From assembly GCF_958979055.1 (NCBI RefSeq), contig NC_084891.1, positions 7,404,501 to 7,468,500 on the forward strand: 64,000 bases of DNA. The letters are read 5' to 3'. How positions within the stretch are numbered: position 1 is the stretch's first letter; every line of letters begins with the position of its first letter. This document shows positions 23,301 to 35,904 of this stretch, in pieces. The notes beneath the pieces were generated by a model, which worked only from the letters and a program-made list of their open reading frames with translations, did not search any database and was not told where the DNA came from. The position numbers and the translations under genes were made by a program. Source of the stretch: Alnus glutinosa (lineage: Eukaryota; Streptophyta; Magnoliopsida; Fagales; Betulaceae).

Positions 23301-24973
23301 TGGTTTTATTCGAGAGAGATTCTTTCATATTGTTCATGTCAAAGATACTATTGCATTAACTTTAAAAAAGAAGATATGTGATGTCCTTTCTTGTAATGAC
23401 CTCAAAATTCAGAATATTTGAGGTCAGGGATATGATGGAGGTAGTAATATGCGTGGTGAATGGAATGGGCTACATGCTTTATTTCTTAGAGAATGCCCAT
23501 ATGCATATTATGTGCATTACTTTGCTCATAAGCTACAATCAGCTTTGGTTGCAGCATCTAGAGAAGCAAAATCTGTTCATCAGTTCTTTGAGAATTTGAA
23601 TTTTATTATCAACATTGTTGTTGGTTCTTCAAAACGCAATGATGAATTGCAATCTGTTCAAGTTGATGAGATTGAAAGTATGATTGCTTCTAATGAAATT
23701 GAGACTGGAAGGGGGGCAAACCAAATTGGTACTTTGCAACGACCTGGAGATATTCGATGGTCTTCTCATTTTAATTCTGTTTGTAGCTTGATAAAAATGT
23801 TTTGTGCAAGTTGTTCAGTTCTCGACACAATCTCAAAGGAAGGAACCAACTATTCTCAACGCGGTGATTCTGAAGCGGCTTATACGGTATTAACATCCTT
23901 TGAATTTGTTTTGATTTTGCATTTGATGAAAGAGATTATGGGATTTACTCATTGTCTTTGTCAAGCTTTGCAACAAAATTCTCAAGACATTTTAAATGCC
24001 ATGAAAGTGGTTTCAACTACAAAATTACTTCTTCAAAATTTGAGAAATGAAAAGTGGGAGCCTTTCCTTGATATTGTTCAATCATTTTGTGAAAAAAATG
24101 AAATTGATGTTCCTGATATGAATGCTCGTTACACTAGAGCTCGAGGTAGATCATGTCGCCAAAATGAAGAATCTTCCATGACAATGGAGCATCATTTTAG
24201 AATTGATGAATTTGTTGCTGCAATAGACTTTCAATTGCAAGAATTGGATAATAGATTTAGTGAGCATGCAGTGGAACTTCTTCGTCTTAGTGCCTCTTTA
24301 AGCCCTCAAGATGCAGACAAATCATTTAAGATCGATGATATATGCAGCTTAGTTGAGAAGTTCTATCCTCAAGATTTTACTAAGCAAGAGAAAATCATTT
24401 TGAGATTTCAATTGGATCATTATAGGCTTGATGTGCCAAAACATTCAGATTTGCAGAATATGTCCACTTTATCTGAGTTGTGCAGAGGATTAGAAATTTC
24501 AGGAAAATCGAAGATTTATAATTTGATTGATAGGTTGATTCGTCTAGTACTGGCTCTCCTTGTTTCTACCGCTACTACTGAACGAGCATTTTCTGCCATG
24601 AAACTTGTAAACACTAGATTGCGTAGTAGAATGGAAGATGAGTTTCTAGCAGATAATTTGGTAGTTTATATCGAGAAAGAAATTGCTAAGGATTTCACGA
24701 CAGAGATGATAATGGATGAGTTTTATTCCATGAAAGACCGTCGACGTTGAGCACAATTCGAAGGAAATATGAAGTTCTTTTTTGGATTTTTTTTTATACA
24801 CGTCTATAGCAAACTAGAACGCTTTTGTATTCGGAAGAAAAGTTATTTTTAAATATGATTTTATAGACATGTAACTTTTGTATACAGTTATAACTTATGA
24901 TTTATTATGAAGTTAAGTTTAACTGTTTAAGAATTGTTTTCTTTTATTTTACAAGGGGGCGCACATATTGAAG

Positions 24974-25041
<68 letters not shown>

Positions 25042-25090
25042 TTAGGTTCGGCCCCCCCCCCCCACCAACTAATTCCTGGCTCCGCCCCTG
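20369..25090 (+). mobile_element. hAT-superfamily DNA transposon with perfect 8-bp target-site duplication
   Basis: Ends CAGGGGCGGAG and CTCCGCCCCTG form the terminal inverted repeats. The flanks are exact ATTAAAAG duplications (20361-20368 and 25091-25098). The 4,722-bp element contains a hAT-like transposase gene (22288-24750, broken), A-rich and T-rich non-coding arms, and a TA microsatellite near the right end (24978-25035). The element is structurally complete but the transposase is inactivated. Confidence 0.95.
22288..24750 (+). pseudogene. hAT-like transposase (TTF/ZMYM1-type), inactivated
   Basis: Begins MSRPKTIDSFFKKKYASHL and continues with the N-terminal zinc-finger region (NHRRRFQASWF, then GFKNWKK). 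A catalytic-core segment follows (ILVDEARDESKREQM). The C-terminal hAT dimerisation domain contains STATTERAFSAMKLVNTRL near 24570-24630. It is broken by a frameshift near 22390, a stop at 22652-22654, a frame change near 22720, TAA at 23143-23145 and TGA at 23419-23421 (a CGA-to-TGA change in the IRGQGYDG motif). The 23449-24750 part is a single 433-codon frame. No intact protein can be made. Confidence 0.92.
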
Positions 25091-25098
25091 ATTAAAAG

Positions 25099-26215
25099 CA
25101 TAAGTATCCCCTATGATGCATGGCCACATAGGAAGATATTTTGACTTAGCTAAAATATGTGGCAATCAGGACAGGTGTCATCATTTTAAAGGGGTGGTGT
25201 GGATGATTATAAAAAAAGGATGGAATCTAGATAGAAGTGCCAAGTAGGTATTTCGATTAACGACATGTACCACCTATGATAGTTTTTGAAACCGAGGCAG
25301 GCGTTTAATTATGGCCCTTACCATAGGTATCAATAAGGTATTTACCCTTTAATTAATAAGAATAATTGACTTGGAAAGTTGTTGCAGTTATTCCCAAACT
25401 AATTAACTTGTAATTAACTGGGAATAATACCATCTAACATCTATCAAAGTGAATAAAATGGTGGAAAACAGAAAACAATGACCTGAGCTATAATTAATAC
25501 CTTATTATAATATCTCTTAACAATTACAACCCAAAATCAATAAAAGATAACACCAGCTGACTTATCACAAAATACAATACTAAGATTCATGAATACCGAA
25601 ATACAATCAAACTGCCTACAACTTACGCTCCACATCCAAACGTGATGAAAGACTCTAAGCTCCAACTAGATCTAGAACCTGCTAAATTGCAAAACATTAA
25701 GGTGTTTCATAGGTAGAAATCGTAGCAATTACATAAGTTCACGACTTAATAAGTAAACATCAAAAAAATAAACAATCAAATGAAAGTAAATCATGAAATA
25801 AGCCATTGACAGACTCAAAATGACTTTTCATAATACCATACCCTTTTTGAAGGTTTTCGTAAGTGTTTGAGGAATATTTGATTGAGATTGTAAGTTATAA
25901 AACAATGCATGGTTTTAGAACAATTTCACTTTTAGGTATTTAAAACATTTGAGTTTAAACTTAGGGGTAATTCCTTTTTCCCGCATGAACTATCAACCTT
26001 TGTCAATATGCCCCAACGAACTGAGATTCTAACCATCTGACCGCATCGAACTACAATTTACTTACCAAAACCCCCCGCAGTTTGGGAATCTCGTTAAATT
26101 GGATGACATATTCTATTTTTAGACATTAAATTTCGTTTAAAGACAGAAATACCCATAAAAAATAATTTAATAAAAAAATATTAAACCTAAAATTACAAAT
26201 ATATGAAAAATATAA
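25099..26215 (+). repeat. Direct repeat, copy 1
   Basis: About 1.1 kb similar, in the same orientation, to 31393-32465. Shared landmarks are GTAGGTATTTCGATTAACGA, CACCTATGATAGTTTTTGAA and TTTCATAGGTAGAAATCGTA. It starts beside the hAT target site. It is non-coding and of unknown type, possibly an LTR fragment. Confidence 0.85.
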
Positions 26216-27540
26216 AACCTCATATGCCATAAGAATATCTTCATTTTTTATTTGCAGCATCATGCATACAATTTTATTTATAATTCCATAGTGATTTTTA
26301 CTTACCTTGAACACTTATCCTCAAACCCAGACATCTCAAAGCTCAACTTCACGATTCTACAAGCCACACTCTAATATTAGATATAGCCCACACTAAAAAT
26401 CCTAATGAAACCTTAATCAAGTATTTTAAAACCCTAACTTGGCAAGATTAGGCATTCTATTAGAGTATCGAATGTTCGAAGACATCGAACGTTCGGTGTC
26501 ATCGTCGATCGTTCGGCATAAGTTAGAATGTTTGGTCACTCGTAGAAACCTATCTCAAACCAAAAGTCCTAGCTAAACCTCAAGCTAATGGACTAAGCTA
26601 CGAAAATGGATCTAAACAGTAGTTAAATAGGGAGATAAAAAACTAATAACACTAATGAAAACAAAGTTTGACTAAGAAAGTTACCTCCTTGAATAACAAT
26701 GGACTAAGAGAGCTCATTCTCTCTCCAAATCACTCTCTCACTCTTACTATGGTTTTAAAACTAGAGAAAACCGAAATGGGGCTTAGGGGTTGTAAGGGTC
26801 CTATTTATAGGCGTGAGAAGTTGAGGATAAGACTAAACCATCTGATTTTCAATTACTGCAAGCATCGAATGTTCAGGCTACAATTAGATCAACAATCTTA
26901 GGGTTTTAATCAAACGTTTGGTTGTACTATCGAACACTTGGGTCTAGGGATACAAGCGAATGTTCGACATCCTACTAGAGCATTCGACATCGAGCGTATA
27001 ATGTCATACTTGAACATTCGGAAGCACAAAAATTGCTAAAACGAAAATCTCACACTTTACCGATTGAGAACAAACCCTAGCATCTTTAAGTTATAATTAG
27101 AGTGTACTTAACCCTAATTAAGGTTCGGGGTACTACTGTAACGCCCCATATTTTGAACTAGCAAAACTGTAAGTGGAAACCTCTAAGTTTCACGTGACAC
27201 TACTACATCAGATATACAATCTCACAACGGAATATATATATATTTTTTCTTTTAAATATTAGGAATAAACCACATAGCACTACTGGGCTGACTGAATTAT
27301 CTCATAATGATAAAGATAATTTAGAGTATGGTTTAATTATACATACCATGTACACACTAGGTGTACCAAATATATGTGCCACAAGCGGCACAAAATTCAC
27401 ACATAATTAAACATTGTCAATAATATACTATAAAAACAAACACACAGAAACAAATATAAAGATAAGGCTTGCTCTCCCAGAGTCAAGCATTAAGCTCCCA
27501 GCAGACGATTCATAAACCATTAAAACTAGTGAAATGATTT
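26216..27540 (-). mobile_element. Gypsy-type LTR fragment
   Basis: Contains promoter-like CCTATTTATAGG-type sequence, repeated CGAACGTTCG palindromes, and a TGTAACGCCCCAT terminus near 27138. The 27140-27400 part is distantly similar to the reverse complement of about 47000-47275, the 3' part of an LTR with an adjacent primer-binding site. No internal coding region is attached. Confidence 0.5.
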
Positions 27541-27646
27541 TCGCCTCTATTCTTGTATCATGGTCTGTGTAAAGATGATGTCATTGTCATGTTTACACAA
27601 ACAAACAAGTGAGTCCCCAAGTTCCTATAAATTGAAAATTAAAAGT

Positions 27647-28224
27647 TGATAAGCGTTGAATGTTTACATTCAAAGCCCCTTAATTCACATAAGTTAAACC
27701 TTAGTTTGTGTTGTAATATAATGTTTTGTTATGTTTTAGTGTTTTATCTTATTTTTAGGTCCTAATGGAAAACATAAGCAAAATCATTGAAGTTAGGCCT
27801 TAAATGCATTAAGGAAAGCTAGAGATTGATCACTGCCAAATTGTAGTCGATCAAGCGCCTAAAGTGGTCGATTGATCGTCCCTGTGATCGATTGCCAAAA
27901 GGTGGCGATTGATAGCCACCTTATCTTCTAGAAGCGTCAAATATCTGAACAAATGACGACATTTGTTTGTGCGGTGGAAATCTAACGTCGACACATTTTT
28001 TGGCTCGATCGCGTTTGATTTCTTCAGTTTGGTCTACACTTGATATTCTTTAGCTTCATTGATGTATTTTAGGCCTAATTTCAATGATTTTGCTTGTGTT
28101 TTCCATTAGGACCTAAAAATAAGATAAAACACTAAAAATAACAAAACATTATATTTACAATACAAACTAAGGTTTAACATATGTGAATTCAAGGGCTTTG
28201 AATGTAAACATTCAACGCTTATCA
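27647..28224. mobile_element. Foldback element with TGATAAGCG termini
   Basis: A 578-bp element with inverted arms of about 170 bp. Left starts TGATAAGCGTTGAATG, right ends CATTCAACGCTTATCA. Arms share TTGAATGT, GGTCCTAATGGAAAACA and similar landmarks. The centre contains several GATCGATTG motifs. No coding capacity and no clear target duplication. Termini match those of 54592-57434. Confidence 0.8.
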
Positions 28225-28250
28225 GATCTTGATCTGCATTGCTTCAATTA

Positions 28251-28251
<1 letters not shown>

Positions 28252-28312
<61 letters not shown>
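28252..28312. repeat. (TA)n(GA)n microsatellite
   Basis: Uninterrupted TA repeats pass directly into GA repeats. Confidence 0.95.
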
Positions 28313-28317
<5 letters not shown>

Positions 28318-28350
28318 TTAGAACTTCTTTACCATATCAAAAGTTGAAAC

Positions 28351-28812
28351 TTAAGGATTCTGTAGGTAAATGACATCTGAAGGGCTCGCGACATGCTTAT
28401 AGAAACACTTCAACAAACAACGCACCATATGGGTCATTTTCTCATGTAATGGTTCGCACTTGGTTTTGACACAATTAAAAATGATAGGAATCATAATTGG
28501 GTCTTCAGAAATCTTGATAAGTTTGAAGCAGTGAAAAAAAGCAGTAGCAGTACAAGGATCATATGTAGCGTCAGGGCGAGGCCATGTGGTTTTAAGATGT
28601 GAACAACGACAAATTCCAAGTGTAAGGCACAAGTGTATCTCTCCATGATTATCAAGTTCAAAGGAATGAGGAGACATGATGAGAGATGAAGATAGAGATA
28701 ATGAGGTAGGGGCAAGGTTATTAGCTTGCACACCAAGAAGAATAAGTATAAGCAGTTCCATAATCCCCAACATAAGTTTTCTAATACATTTTGTAGCCAT
28801 TGATTTTCTCAA
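28351..28812 (-). CDS. Small secreted cysteine-rich protein, unrecognised family
   Basis: A 153-residue single-exon frame. A hydrophobic N-terminal segment (LMLGIMELLILILLGVQA) looks like a signal peptide, cleaved near residue 30; a shorter start (MATKCIRK, residue 5) is also possible. The mature part has nine cysteines: one near LCLTLGIC, then RC, DPC, FHC, FNC, KTKC, VRC, LKC in a spaced array. This suggests a disulphide-bonded extracellular protein. I do not recognise the family. It lies between foldback elements with no neighbours to suggest a role. Confidence 0.5.
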   Translation of the reverse strand: MRKSMATKCIRKLMLGIMELLILILLGVQANNLAPTSLSLSSSLIMSPHSFELDNHGEIHLCLTLGICRCSHLKTTWPRPDATYDPCTATAFFHCFKLIKISEDPIMIPIIFNCVKTKCEPLHEKMTHMVRCLLKCFYKHVASPSDVIYLQNP

Positions 28813-29483
28813 GCTTTAAAAACTTCTTTATTGTAAGTTTAATTCAAAATGATAATTACATTATATATATATATATATATATGCAATTAAGTGACTTTTG
28901 GTTAGAGAAAAAGTTTTAATAGTTATGAATTGACTTATTTGTAAAGTACTTTTATTGAAAAAAGTGTTAGTTAATAGTTCTTATATTTACTAGTATGGCC
29001 AGTCTAGAGTAAAGTGACTATTGGTTATATCAAAAGGTTCAAAGCAATATTTGTGTTAATATGTGAGTTTTAGCCAAACGAAAGTATACTTGTATGAATT
29101 CAATTACTTTCAATATACAAGTGAAGAGGGATGATTAAAGAATTATGATATATTATGTCAAAGAACACATTCAAAAGGTTTGGAAATGTTAGCTTGAGAA
29201 GCATGTGAAGCACGTCATACAAGAATATATCAAATTTGAATAATCTAGAAAGGTACTTTATATTAAAGATACTACTCAAAAGCCTATATTTATTGAAAAT
29301 AAAAACTATAGAAGACTATGGAGTTTTGCAAACCAGAAAGAGACATTGAAACAAATAGAATAAATCAACATGGACGAAGTAAGATACTTGACATACGTTG
29401 GATTGGGAAAAATGTATTAGTCCAGTGCTCATGCAACATAAACATTTTGTTTTGGAAAACAGCATTAAAAAAGTTTTATTTAA
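28813..29483. other. AT-rich intergenic, no gene seen
   Basis: Includes a TA microsatellite near 28864. The last 9 bp form the target duplication of the next MITE. Confidence 0.4.
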
Positions 29484-30638
29484 GAGAAAAATATAAAAAA
29501 GCCATTAGAACTAATAACCGATTTTAAAATAGCCCCCCTGAATTTTCAAGTGCCCTATTGTGACCCATGAGACTACTAAGGTGTACGTGCCAAAAAGACC
29601 ACTTGTTTTTTCTTTGATAATACCCTTCTTATCTTAAAAACTAAAATAAAAAATTAATTAATGTTTTTTTTTTTTTAAAAAAAAAAAAATCTGAAAAGTT
29701 AAAGAAATAAAAAAAACTTTGAAAAATTAAAATTTCTTAATTAAAAAAAAAAAGAAAAAAGAAAAGAAGGGGGGGGGGGGGGGGGTGACTATTACCTATG
29801 GCCACCCCTAACCAATGGGGGTCGCCATGTGCCACCTTAGAGGTGACCGATCGTGGCACGCGGCCACCCCTAAAGGGATCTAGGGGTGGCCGGTAGGCCA
29901 TCCCAAGGGAATCTAGGGGTGGCCTGAACGCCACCCCACCTTTGGGGGTGGCCTACAAGCCACCCCAACACCATGGAGGTGGCCTTTAGGCCACACCTAG
30001 ATCCCTTTGGGGGTGACCGCATGTCACCCCTGGCAATGTCTTGGGGGTGGCGCGTGGTACCTCTATTGACAGTGGGTGGCCAAGCCATCCCCTAAGGGGT
30101 GGCTGCGTTGGGCAGCCACCTCTTTTGTTTTTTCAATTTTTTTTAAATTATTAATTATTTGTTTAGTTTTTTATATTTTTATTTAATATATTTATAGTTT
30201 TTTTTTTATTAAGAATGCCACATGTTGTCATCTTATTGGCGTTGACGTGGCAACTAACAGAATTTGTCAAATTTTTAAATGGATTTGACTTTAGGGAGCG
30301 ATTTATAAATTAGGCTAACCACAGGGATTTCTGAATTAACTTTAATACCACATGGAGCGATTTTTAAATTAGGTCAACCATAGGGGCTGATTTTGAATTT
30401 TTTCCTTATTTGAATACTGCAGGGAGCGATTTGTAATTTAAGCCAATTACATGAACTGATTTTGCATTGATCCGAAAAAAAAAGTTTCCCCCCCCCCACA
30501 TTTATTTTTTTTTTTTAAAAAAACAAATGTTTTGGCACACCTTGGTAGTTTGATGGGTCACTTTAGCACACTTAAAAATTTAGGGGACTATTTTAAAATC
30601 GGTTGTTGGTTGAGGGATATATATATATATATATTCCC
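29484..30638. mobile_element. Mutator-like MITE with 9-bp target-site duplication
   Basis: Flanked by TTTATTTAA (29475-29483 and 30639-30647). Inverted arms include AACCGATTTTAAAATAG and TGACCCATSARACTACNAAGG landmarks. The interior has a G-run of about 22 nt near 29770 and many palindromic CCACCCC/GGGGTGG segments (29800-30110). Part of another long-TIR family (30190-30480) is nested inside. A 9-bp duplication is typical of Mutator-like elements. Confidence 0.85.
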
Positions 30639-30862
30639 TTTATTTAAATGGAGAGATGTTATAAAATAGTAACTTTTCATCGAGTGTGATAAATAATAAG
30701 TTAAGTGGTATGGCTTGTTCTTTCTTAGTTAGGAAAGGGAATGTTTTCCCTTAGTCTAGGTTTCATAAGCTTCCAAATGAGTAATTCTTATAAGATTTCG
30801 TCTACACTCGAAAGGTTCAATTGTTGTTTGTGTGAGTATTGCCTTCTAAAAAGTTTTATTTA

Positions 30863-31016
30863 GGAAAAAATATACTATAGCTCCCAAAACTATCACCCAT
30901 TTTGTACATACACCTTCAAACTTTAAAAAGTGACATTGGAGCCTTCCATACTACCACCTCGTGTCAAATTAGACACTTTTGTATTTTTATTCCCAAAATA
31001 CCTTTAAAGTTATATC

Positions 31017-31051
<35 letters not shown>

Positions 31052-31223
31052 ATTGTTTTAATTTTATTTTTTACCAAAATCATGAGTATTTTGGGGAGAA
31101 AAATACAAAAGTGTGTAATTTGACACACAATGGTTGTACGTGGCGACTCAGTGTCACTTTTTAAAGTTAGGGACGTAATTGCAAAATGGGTAATAGTTTG
31201 GGGGGTTAAAGTATATTTTACCC
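30863..31223. mobile_element. Mutator-like MITE with 9-bp target-site duplication
   Basis: 361 bp, flanked by TTTTATTTA (30854-30862 and 31224-31232). Inverted arms begin GGaAAAAATATACT and match inward through CTTTAAAAAGTGACA. A T-run of about 26 nt is near the centre. No coding capacity. Confidence 0.87.
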
Positions 31224-31392
31224 TTTTATTTAAATTGTGAATTTTTTAAGAATAGTAGTGTAATAACCAAAAAAAAAAAAAACCCATAATTTTAAAATAA
31301 TAAAAAAATAAAATGCAATTTGCAATATTGGTAGTTAACATGTATTAAAATCTTATTTTACAAAATATACTTGCCTTAAAATTATAAGTATC

Positions 31393-32465
31393 ACTTGTGA
31401 TGCACGACCACGCAGGAGGACATTTTGACCTGGCTAAAATATATGGCAACCGGGATAGGTGTCACCATTTTAAGGGGGTGACGTGGATGGCTATAAAAAA
31501 ATTGATAAAATTTGAAAGAAAGTACCAAATAGGTACTTCGATTAACGACATGTATCACCTATGATAGTTTTTGAAACCGAGGCACTCGTTTGATTATAAA
31601 CCTTACCATAGGTACCAATAAGGTACTTAACTCTTTAATTAATAAGAATAATTGACATGGAAAGTTGCCGTAGTTCTTCCCAAACTAATTAACTTGTAAT
31701 TAATTGAAAAAATACCATTTAATAGCTATCAAAGTGAATAGAATAGCAGAAAACAAAAAAAAATGACCTGAGCTATAATTAATTAATACCTCATTATAAA
31801 ATCTCTTAACAATTACAACCCAAAATCCATAAAAGATAACAACAACTTATCACAAAATACAATACTAAGATCCATGAATACCGAAATAAAATCAAACTTT
31901 CTACGGCTCACGCTCCACATCCAAGCGTGATGAAAGACTCTAAGCTCCAAATCGATCTAGAACTTGCTAAACTGCAAAACATCAAGGTGTTTCATAGGTG
32001 GAAATCGTAGCAACTACATAAGTTCACGACTTAGTAAACATTAAATGAAAGTAAACCATGAAATAAGCCATTGATAGACTCAAAATGACTTTTCATAATA
32101 CCATATCGTTTTTGAAAGTTTTCCGTAAGTGTTTGAGGAATATCTGATTGAGATTGTAAGTTATAAAACAATGCATGGTTTCAAAACAATTTCACTTTTG
32201 ATATTTTAAACATTTGAGTTTAAACTTAGTGGTAATTACCTATTCCCCCCATAAACTACCAGCCTTTGTCAATATGCCCCCATGAACTGACACTCTCACC
32301 ACCTGACAGCATCGAACTACCATTTACTTACCAAAACTACCCGTAGATAGGGAATCTTGTTAAATCAGATAGAATATTCTATTTTTAGACATTATATTTC
32401 GTTTAAAGACAGAAATACCCTAAAAAAAATAATTTAATAAAAAATATTAAACCTAAAAACAAAAA
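31393..32465 (+). repeat. Direct repeat, copy 2
   Basis: Second copy of 25099-26215, ending just before the resumed copia LTR at 32474. The two copies are several percent diverged by eye. Confidence 0.85.
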
Positions 32466-32473
32466 TATATGAA

Positions 32474-33543
32474 AAGTGTGTGTGTTTGTGTGCAACAAAA
32501 TATCTTAAATGCGGAATTTAAATAAGATAAGATACTTGTTACGAAGTGAAAACTCTGTGAAGAGAAAAAACCACTCCGAGGCAACCAAACCCAAGAAATC
32601 CACTATCAGAAGACAAAGCTAGTACATAGACAGTAACACTCACATACCTGATGCAACGATCATATCTAGCACTCTGACACGTAACCCAACGTGAACGCCT
32701 CCCAACCAAGTCTCCTACTTGAAGGGGTCTTCTATGGATTCCTTTACCTTAGGGCTGACTCCTAAGATAGACTTCACATGAACTGTTGAGCACACACCGG
32801 CAACGGTTTTAGAGCTAGCGGACCTTCAATTCTCCCTAAATACCCTCTCAAAGCTAAGAGATTTTATTGTCGAATTCTGTACAATTTACAAGCCTAAAGC
32901 CCCCTATTTATAGACTTAACGAAACTCTAAATTTGCTGAAAAACGGACTCTGACTGTTGAGCGTCCGGACGGAAGTTAGCCACATCCGGATGGTTTTCTG
33001 CGATATCCTTTCAGAAACATCGCAATTCTATCCTTATTAGATCTACGTTCGGACGACTTGACCAAGCGTTCGGACGGTCTTCGCTATAACTCCTTGTAGC
33101 GTTCGAACGGAACACTGGAATATTCTGAAATGCTGGATAGCGTCCAGACGTGTTGCCACGTCATCTGGACGGCTTGCAGAGACTCCCTAACAGTGTCAAC
33201 TTCTGAAATCCAACTCCTTGTTGAATATTGATTGACCTAGTGTCCGAACGGTGTTGCTCTGACGTCCGGACGTCTTCATCGTTATCTGTAGGACACTGCG
33301 GGGCGTCCAGACGCCTTCAAAGGCTCGTCTGAATGGTTGCACAGAAACCAGTCGATTTGCCTTTGGAATTCGCAATGACTCTTCATGGATATCTTCTAGA
33401 AGCTTGTGGTCAGTCACATGCTTTGATTTGAATATTGTCTGAATACATGAAGATTCTGAATAGAACTGATAATCCTGTTAAAAAGCAACCATTACATAAA
33501 AAGTTTTTGTCAACCAGAATGTTGCCATTATAAAATACTAACA
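32474..33543 (-). repeat. Copia 3' LTR (truncated portion)
   Basis: Direct repeat of 37124-38195, with many GCGTCCGGACGG-like palindromes. It lacks only the outer 30 bp, which are partly recovered at 20105. Confidence 0.92.
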
Positions 33544-35904
33544 AACTCCCCCTTTGGCTATTTAGGGAAAAAAAAAACACTTGACCGGTTTGGAAATACA
33601 TTCCCGGTCCAAAACAAAAAATACTCCCCATTTTTGTCTCAAAAGGACAAAGGGTAAACAGAGTATAAGAGAAAACCACAATTACTAAAATTCAAAACAA
33701 CAAAAATAATAGTAAAGTGTCTCATCAAAAGCTCAAATTGACAAGAGAAAACCAAAACCTCAAGATATCATATTTCCTAAATTTGAGTCACTTCGGCTTC
33801 TTGCTCCTGAAGCCGGGAAACCATAGACTGAAAATTTTCAGTCACTTGAGTCTTCTAGCTTGAAATTGATCATTCACAGAAGGAAATCCTCTAGACAAAT
33901 GGTCTGGAAGATGATAAAAAGATTCACCACTGAATCTTTAGTTGGTGCAGATCTTAGAGGAAAATGTTACGGAAGACTCTGTATGAGTAGGGGGAATGAG
34001 CTCATCTAAAATTTGAGATCTCTGGAACATATGATTTCAACACTGGTCTGTTTTCTAAAGAGCCATATGTCTGACACTATGCTGGAAGCCACAGGACAAC
34101 ATATTCCTGAAAATATTTATATTGAAATCTATCCAAAAATAACACCACAAAGAAATATTAGATCCTGCTAGTTTCAAAAAGAATGTGGTATTATGATGGC
34201 TATCAATTGGATGCATAAAGAAATATAAAAGTAGATATAGTAATCCAAAAGTCACACATTAGTAATATCCATCCAGCATAAAGACAAAAAAAGATATTCA
34301 TGCACAATCTCTCAAATCATAATCAATTAAAGGTTTCAATATTCTAAAAAGAACCAAAGCTTAAAAGAATTAGGAAAGTCAAAGGAAATACCTAGGAATG
34401 AGAAAAGATGTGCAGAGAATGCCAAAATCTCGGGATCAGTTCGAGAGAAAACACACACAACACAACACAACACAACACAACATGATAGAACATGCAAAAA
34501 GTAGTGTGTGTGTGTTTGGCAGAGAAAGTAAAAAGCTTGCGTTCAGACGTGGTACATACTTGTCCGGATAGCATGCTGTCAGATAAGAGATCGACAGAGC
34601 CGAGCACGTCCGGACGCAAGAACATGTTCATCCGGACGCTTCACACTAGAAGCTGAAAAACATAGGGAAATATGAAGAAAAAAATTTCTTAACGTTAGTT
34701 TCAGAACACACATGTATAAATAATTGATAAAATAGTCAAATAGCATTTCAAAAATATACCAAGATATAATTGAGAGTTAAGAGCATAAAAATTTCCCTGC
34801 AGATAGAAATTTTTCAATAGTAAACTTAACTCATGCAATGCGTGTGTGTGTGTATAAAAGCTTTCTCAATAAGGTATGAAGTTTACTGATATGACTTAAA
34901 GCAACCGGATTTTCTAAATAAGAGAGAAAATCAATGTTAGATCAGTCAAACGTCAAACCTTATTTTACTAGGGCTTAGCCACCCTCATCTGATACATTCC
35001 CCTTAAGTTGTAGCACTTTTCTTTTACTTCGTCCTTTAGTGACCGTCTATTTCCACAATGATTTGGTCATTGACTGTTTCTATAGGGACAAGTTTAAGAA
35101 TAGATTTATAGCACAAAAGTAGTGGATCTTTTTATTTATCCTTTTTTTTTTTTTTTTTTTTCAATTTTGAATGTTTTTTTATCACTTGGTGCTGCAACCT
35201 AGAAAGAATGCCAGAATTTATGAGTTCTAGGTTCAACTAGTGAGTTGGTTAACTTGACCATCTTGGCAAAAAAAATCTCTCTCATTAGAATTTTCAGAAG
35301 CTAAAAGTCAGAGAAAAAATGTACCTTAGGGGAGCTTTGGATAGTGCACAATTTTTCATCGCATGAGAAAAACAACTATCTAGTATTAAGATGCACAGGA
35401 AAACTTAGCAGATATCAGACATAAAATCCCAATCATATATAAGCATACTTAATTAATGTACAATGAACTGAGATATCAGACAAAAACACATATAATATCT
35501 GAAAAGCAACTCTTAAAAAAATAAAAATTCTGAATCTTCTCCCTCATTTTTTTTTTTTTGAAAATAATAAAATAGAAAAACAACAAGGACATGCTTATGG
35601 AAAAGGAAATAACATCTAGTCCCAGCATGTAAGGTAAAATCAAACCTGTCCTCAAGGAGAGAGGTTTAGAAATATCAAGACAGAAAAGCAGCCGCCCGAC
35701 ATGCTTTAACTGTTATCCTTAAAAATATATGCAGAAGTTTCTCAAGACAACAAGAGAAAATATGGGGATAGAATAAATGGTTCCTAAAATAGAATGAAAG
35801 GCACGAATAGGATATGACATGATAAATTATGCAATGCAAAACATACCTGACATGCACTAGGATTTAGGAACCAAAATCTTAGGCATGGTAAGACTTCACC
35901 TCTA

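Noticed and set aside
27647-28224. 5-bp target duplication for the small foldback element
   Set aside because: Left AAAGT and right GATCT differ.
34455-34485. CACAA-type array as a telomere-like repeat
   Set aside because: The unit does not match the plant telomere unit and the run is short.
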